Below are positions 4,445 through 5,802 of a stretch of DNA of 5,802 nucleotides, piece by piece; the stretch's first letter is position 1, and each line of letters starts with the position of its first letter. The notes below the pieces were generated by a model, which saw nothing but the letters and a program-made list of their open reading frames with translations, was not told the origin of the DNA and did no database searches. This DNA is from Coriobacteriales bacterium (lineage in GTDB: Bacteria; Actinomycetota; Coriobacteriia; Coriobacteriales; UBA8131), in assembly GCA_031254255.1 (NCBI GenBank), contig JAIRUT010000002.1, positions 1 to 5,802 on the forward strand. Direction: 5' to 3'. A program made the translations under genes and the position numbers.

Positions 4445-5802
4445 TTAGCCCAGATCCTGTAGGGCAATGGGATCCAGATCGCCGGATTCCCCGTTGTCTC
4501 GACGTTCGGCATCGTTTTTGGCGACCTCTATGGCACGGACAATGGCGTTGGCTCCGGCCATGGTTGTCGCATAGGCTATCCCCTGACGGATGGCCGTGGT
4601 ACGCAGTATAAACCCATCATCCCGGGTCTCTTGGCCATATGGTGTGTTAATCATCAGATTTACATTGCCGTCGTTCAGCTCGTCGATGATATTCGGGTGA
4701 TCATCCAGCGCCTTGCCGACCACGCGTACCGGTATCCCGGCAGCGCTCAGAGTCCGCGCTGTTCCTTTGGTCGAGATGATCTCAAAACCATTGTGGCGCA
4801 GCAGGGTAGCAACAGACATGATTGAGCGCTTATCCTTGTCGCAGACGCTGATGAAGGCCGTTCCCTGGGTGGGCAACGAGTAATCGATGGCCAACGCCGC
4901 CTTGGCGTAGGCAATCGGATAGCTGGAACCAGTACCCATGACCTCGCCGGTCGATTTCATCTCTGGGCCAAGGATGATGTCTGCACCGGGGAAGCGACCA
5001 AAGGGCATCACCGCCTCCTTGACGCTGAAGTGATCGAGCTCCTGCGTGTCCGGTGGCAAGCCAAGCTCGGAAATCTTGGCACCGGCCATGATCCGAGCTG
5101 CACATTTGGCCAGTGGAACGGCGGTTGCCTTGGCTGTGAAGGGCACTGTCCGGCTAGCCCGGGGATTGACCTCGATGACGTAGATCTGCGTGTCCTTGAC
5201 CGCAAACTGGATGTTCACCAGCCCACGCACCCCGACTGCCAATGCCAGCCTTGTCGTGATATCGCGGATCTCGTTGGTGATTGCTTGGGAAAGCGAGAAT
5301 GGCGGTATGCAGCAACTGGAATCCCCAGAGTGAATGCCGGCCTCTTCGATATGCTCCAGAATCCCACCTATGTAAACCTCTTGTCCATCACAAAGCGCGT
5401 CGACATCGACCTCGGTTGCACTTTCGAGGAAGTGATCGAGATAGACGGGATGATCCGGAGTGACCCGGGCGGCTTCTTGGATGAATTCCTCCAGCGATGG
5501 CTTGTCGTAGGCAATAACCATTCCCCGGCCCCCGAGCACATAGCTCGGACGGACCAGCAGCGGAAAGCCCAGGCGACCAGCCACTTCAACAGCCTCTGCA
5601 GGGCTGGAAGCCGTTCCAGAGGGCGGATAGGCAATTGCCATCTCGTCCAGCAGGGCGGCAAAGCGCTCCCGGTCCTCAGCTAGATCGATGGCCTCCGGCT
5701 GGGTGCCCATGATCGGCACACCGGCTTGAAGCAGCGGGTTGGCCAGCTTCAAAGGCGTCTGCCCACCCAGAGTCACGAGGACGCCAGCGGGATTTTCGGC
5801 CT
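4445..5802 (-). CDS. carB: Carbamoyl phosphate synthase large subunit, C-terminal part (partial)
   Basis: CarB makes carbamoyl phosphate from bicarbonate, ATP and ammonia supplied by the CarA glutaminase. It feeds pyrimidine and arginine synthesis. The window holds the last 451 codons; the reading frame runs off the edge (AENPAGVL precedes GTG 5776), so roughly 600-650 N-terminal residues are missing and GTG 5776 is not the start. Visible are GGQTPLKLA at the entry to the second synthetase half, the ATP-grasp segments RPSYVLGGRGM and EVDVDALCDG, GGILEHIEEAGIHSGDS, the metal- and ATP-binding NIQFAVKD with EVNPRASRTVPF, and GPEMKSTGEVMG. The C-terminal MGS-like allosteric domain follows, with GTAFISVCDKDK, STKGTA and LMINTPYG. 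In E. coli this domain binds UMP and ornithine. The STKGTA threonine is kept; effectors in this organism are unknown. Nothing looks broken. pyrK follows after 16 bases, consistent with a carA-carB-pyrK-pyrD operon. Confidence 0.95.
   Translation of the reverse strand, partial: AENPAGVLVTLGGQTPLKLANPLLQAGVPIMGTQPEAIDLAEDRERFAALLDEMAIAYPPSGTASSPAEAVEVAGRLGFPLLVRPSYVLGGRGMVIAYDKPSLEEFIQEAARVTPDHPVYLDHFLESATEVDVDALCDGQEVYIGGILEHIEEAGIHSGDSSCCIPPFSLSQAITNEIRDITTRLALAVGVRGLVNIQFAVKDTQIYVIEVNPRASRTVPFTAKATAVPLAKCAARIMAGAKISELGLPPDTQELDHFSVKEAVMPFGRFPGADIILGPEMKSTGEVMGTGSSYPIAYAKAALAIDYSLPTQGTAFISVCDKDKRSIMSVATLLRHNGFEIISTKGTARTLSAAGIPVRVVGKALDDHPNIIDELNDGNVNLMINTPYGQETRDDGFILRTTAIRQGIAYATTMAGANAIVRAIEVAKNDAERRDNGESGDLDPIALQDLG

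Noticed and set aside
5030..5683. Plus-strand open frame of 217 codons opposite carB
   Set aside because: It is fully antisense to well-conserved CarB sequence. Its product is rich in Cys, Arg and Gly with no recognisable motif, as expected for a chance antisense frame over a constrained gene.

Overview
The window has two halves that face each other. Positions 1-2419 hold three plus-strand genes of an accessory kind. Positions 2546-5802 hold the end of a minus-strand pyrimidine (UMP) biosynthesis operon. The organism is most likely a Gram-positive bacterium of middling GC content, either Actinomycetota or Bacillota. This rests on purine-rich AGGAGG-type ribosome binding sites, GTG and TTG starts, a PyrK-dependent (class 1B) dihydroorotate dehydrogenase, and the gene order carB-pyrK-pyrD known from Bacillota pyr operons. 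I cannot name a genus from the sequence alone.

Plus strand: about 200 noncoding bases carry three inverted repeats and a TATAAT promoter candidate. They are followed by a small YbjQ/UPF0145-family protein (210-554), a six-helix membrane protein with an N-terminal Cys4 zinc ribbon and proline/alanine-rich tails (648-1829), and a second, smaller zinc-ribbon membrane protein (1950-2419). The reading frame of this last gene is broken by a one-base shift between about 2034 and 2058. No terminator is visible between these genes. The first clear one is a hairpin with a T6 tract at 2549-2582, which lies inside the 3' end of pyrD on the opposite strand.

Minus strand, in transcription order: the 3' part of carB (carbamoyl phosphate synthase large subunit, cut by the window edge), pyrK (electron-transfer subunit, TTG start) and pyrD (catalytic subunit, GTG start, overlapping the pyrK stop by four bases). 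CarB makes carbamoyl phosphate, the first precursor. PyrD with PyrK oxidises dihydroorotate to orotate and passes the electrons through FMN, [2Fe-2S] and FAD to NAD+. The tight packing and strong ribosome binding sites indicate one transcript with coupled translation of pyrK and pyrD. PyrD carries an extra segment of roughly 33-35 residues near its N-terminus.

I found no mobile element, CRISPR array, tRNA or rRNA, and nothing that amounts to a convincing new system. The points most worth a second look are the frameshifted zinc-ribbon gene, the PyrD insertion and the structured convergent intergenic region.
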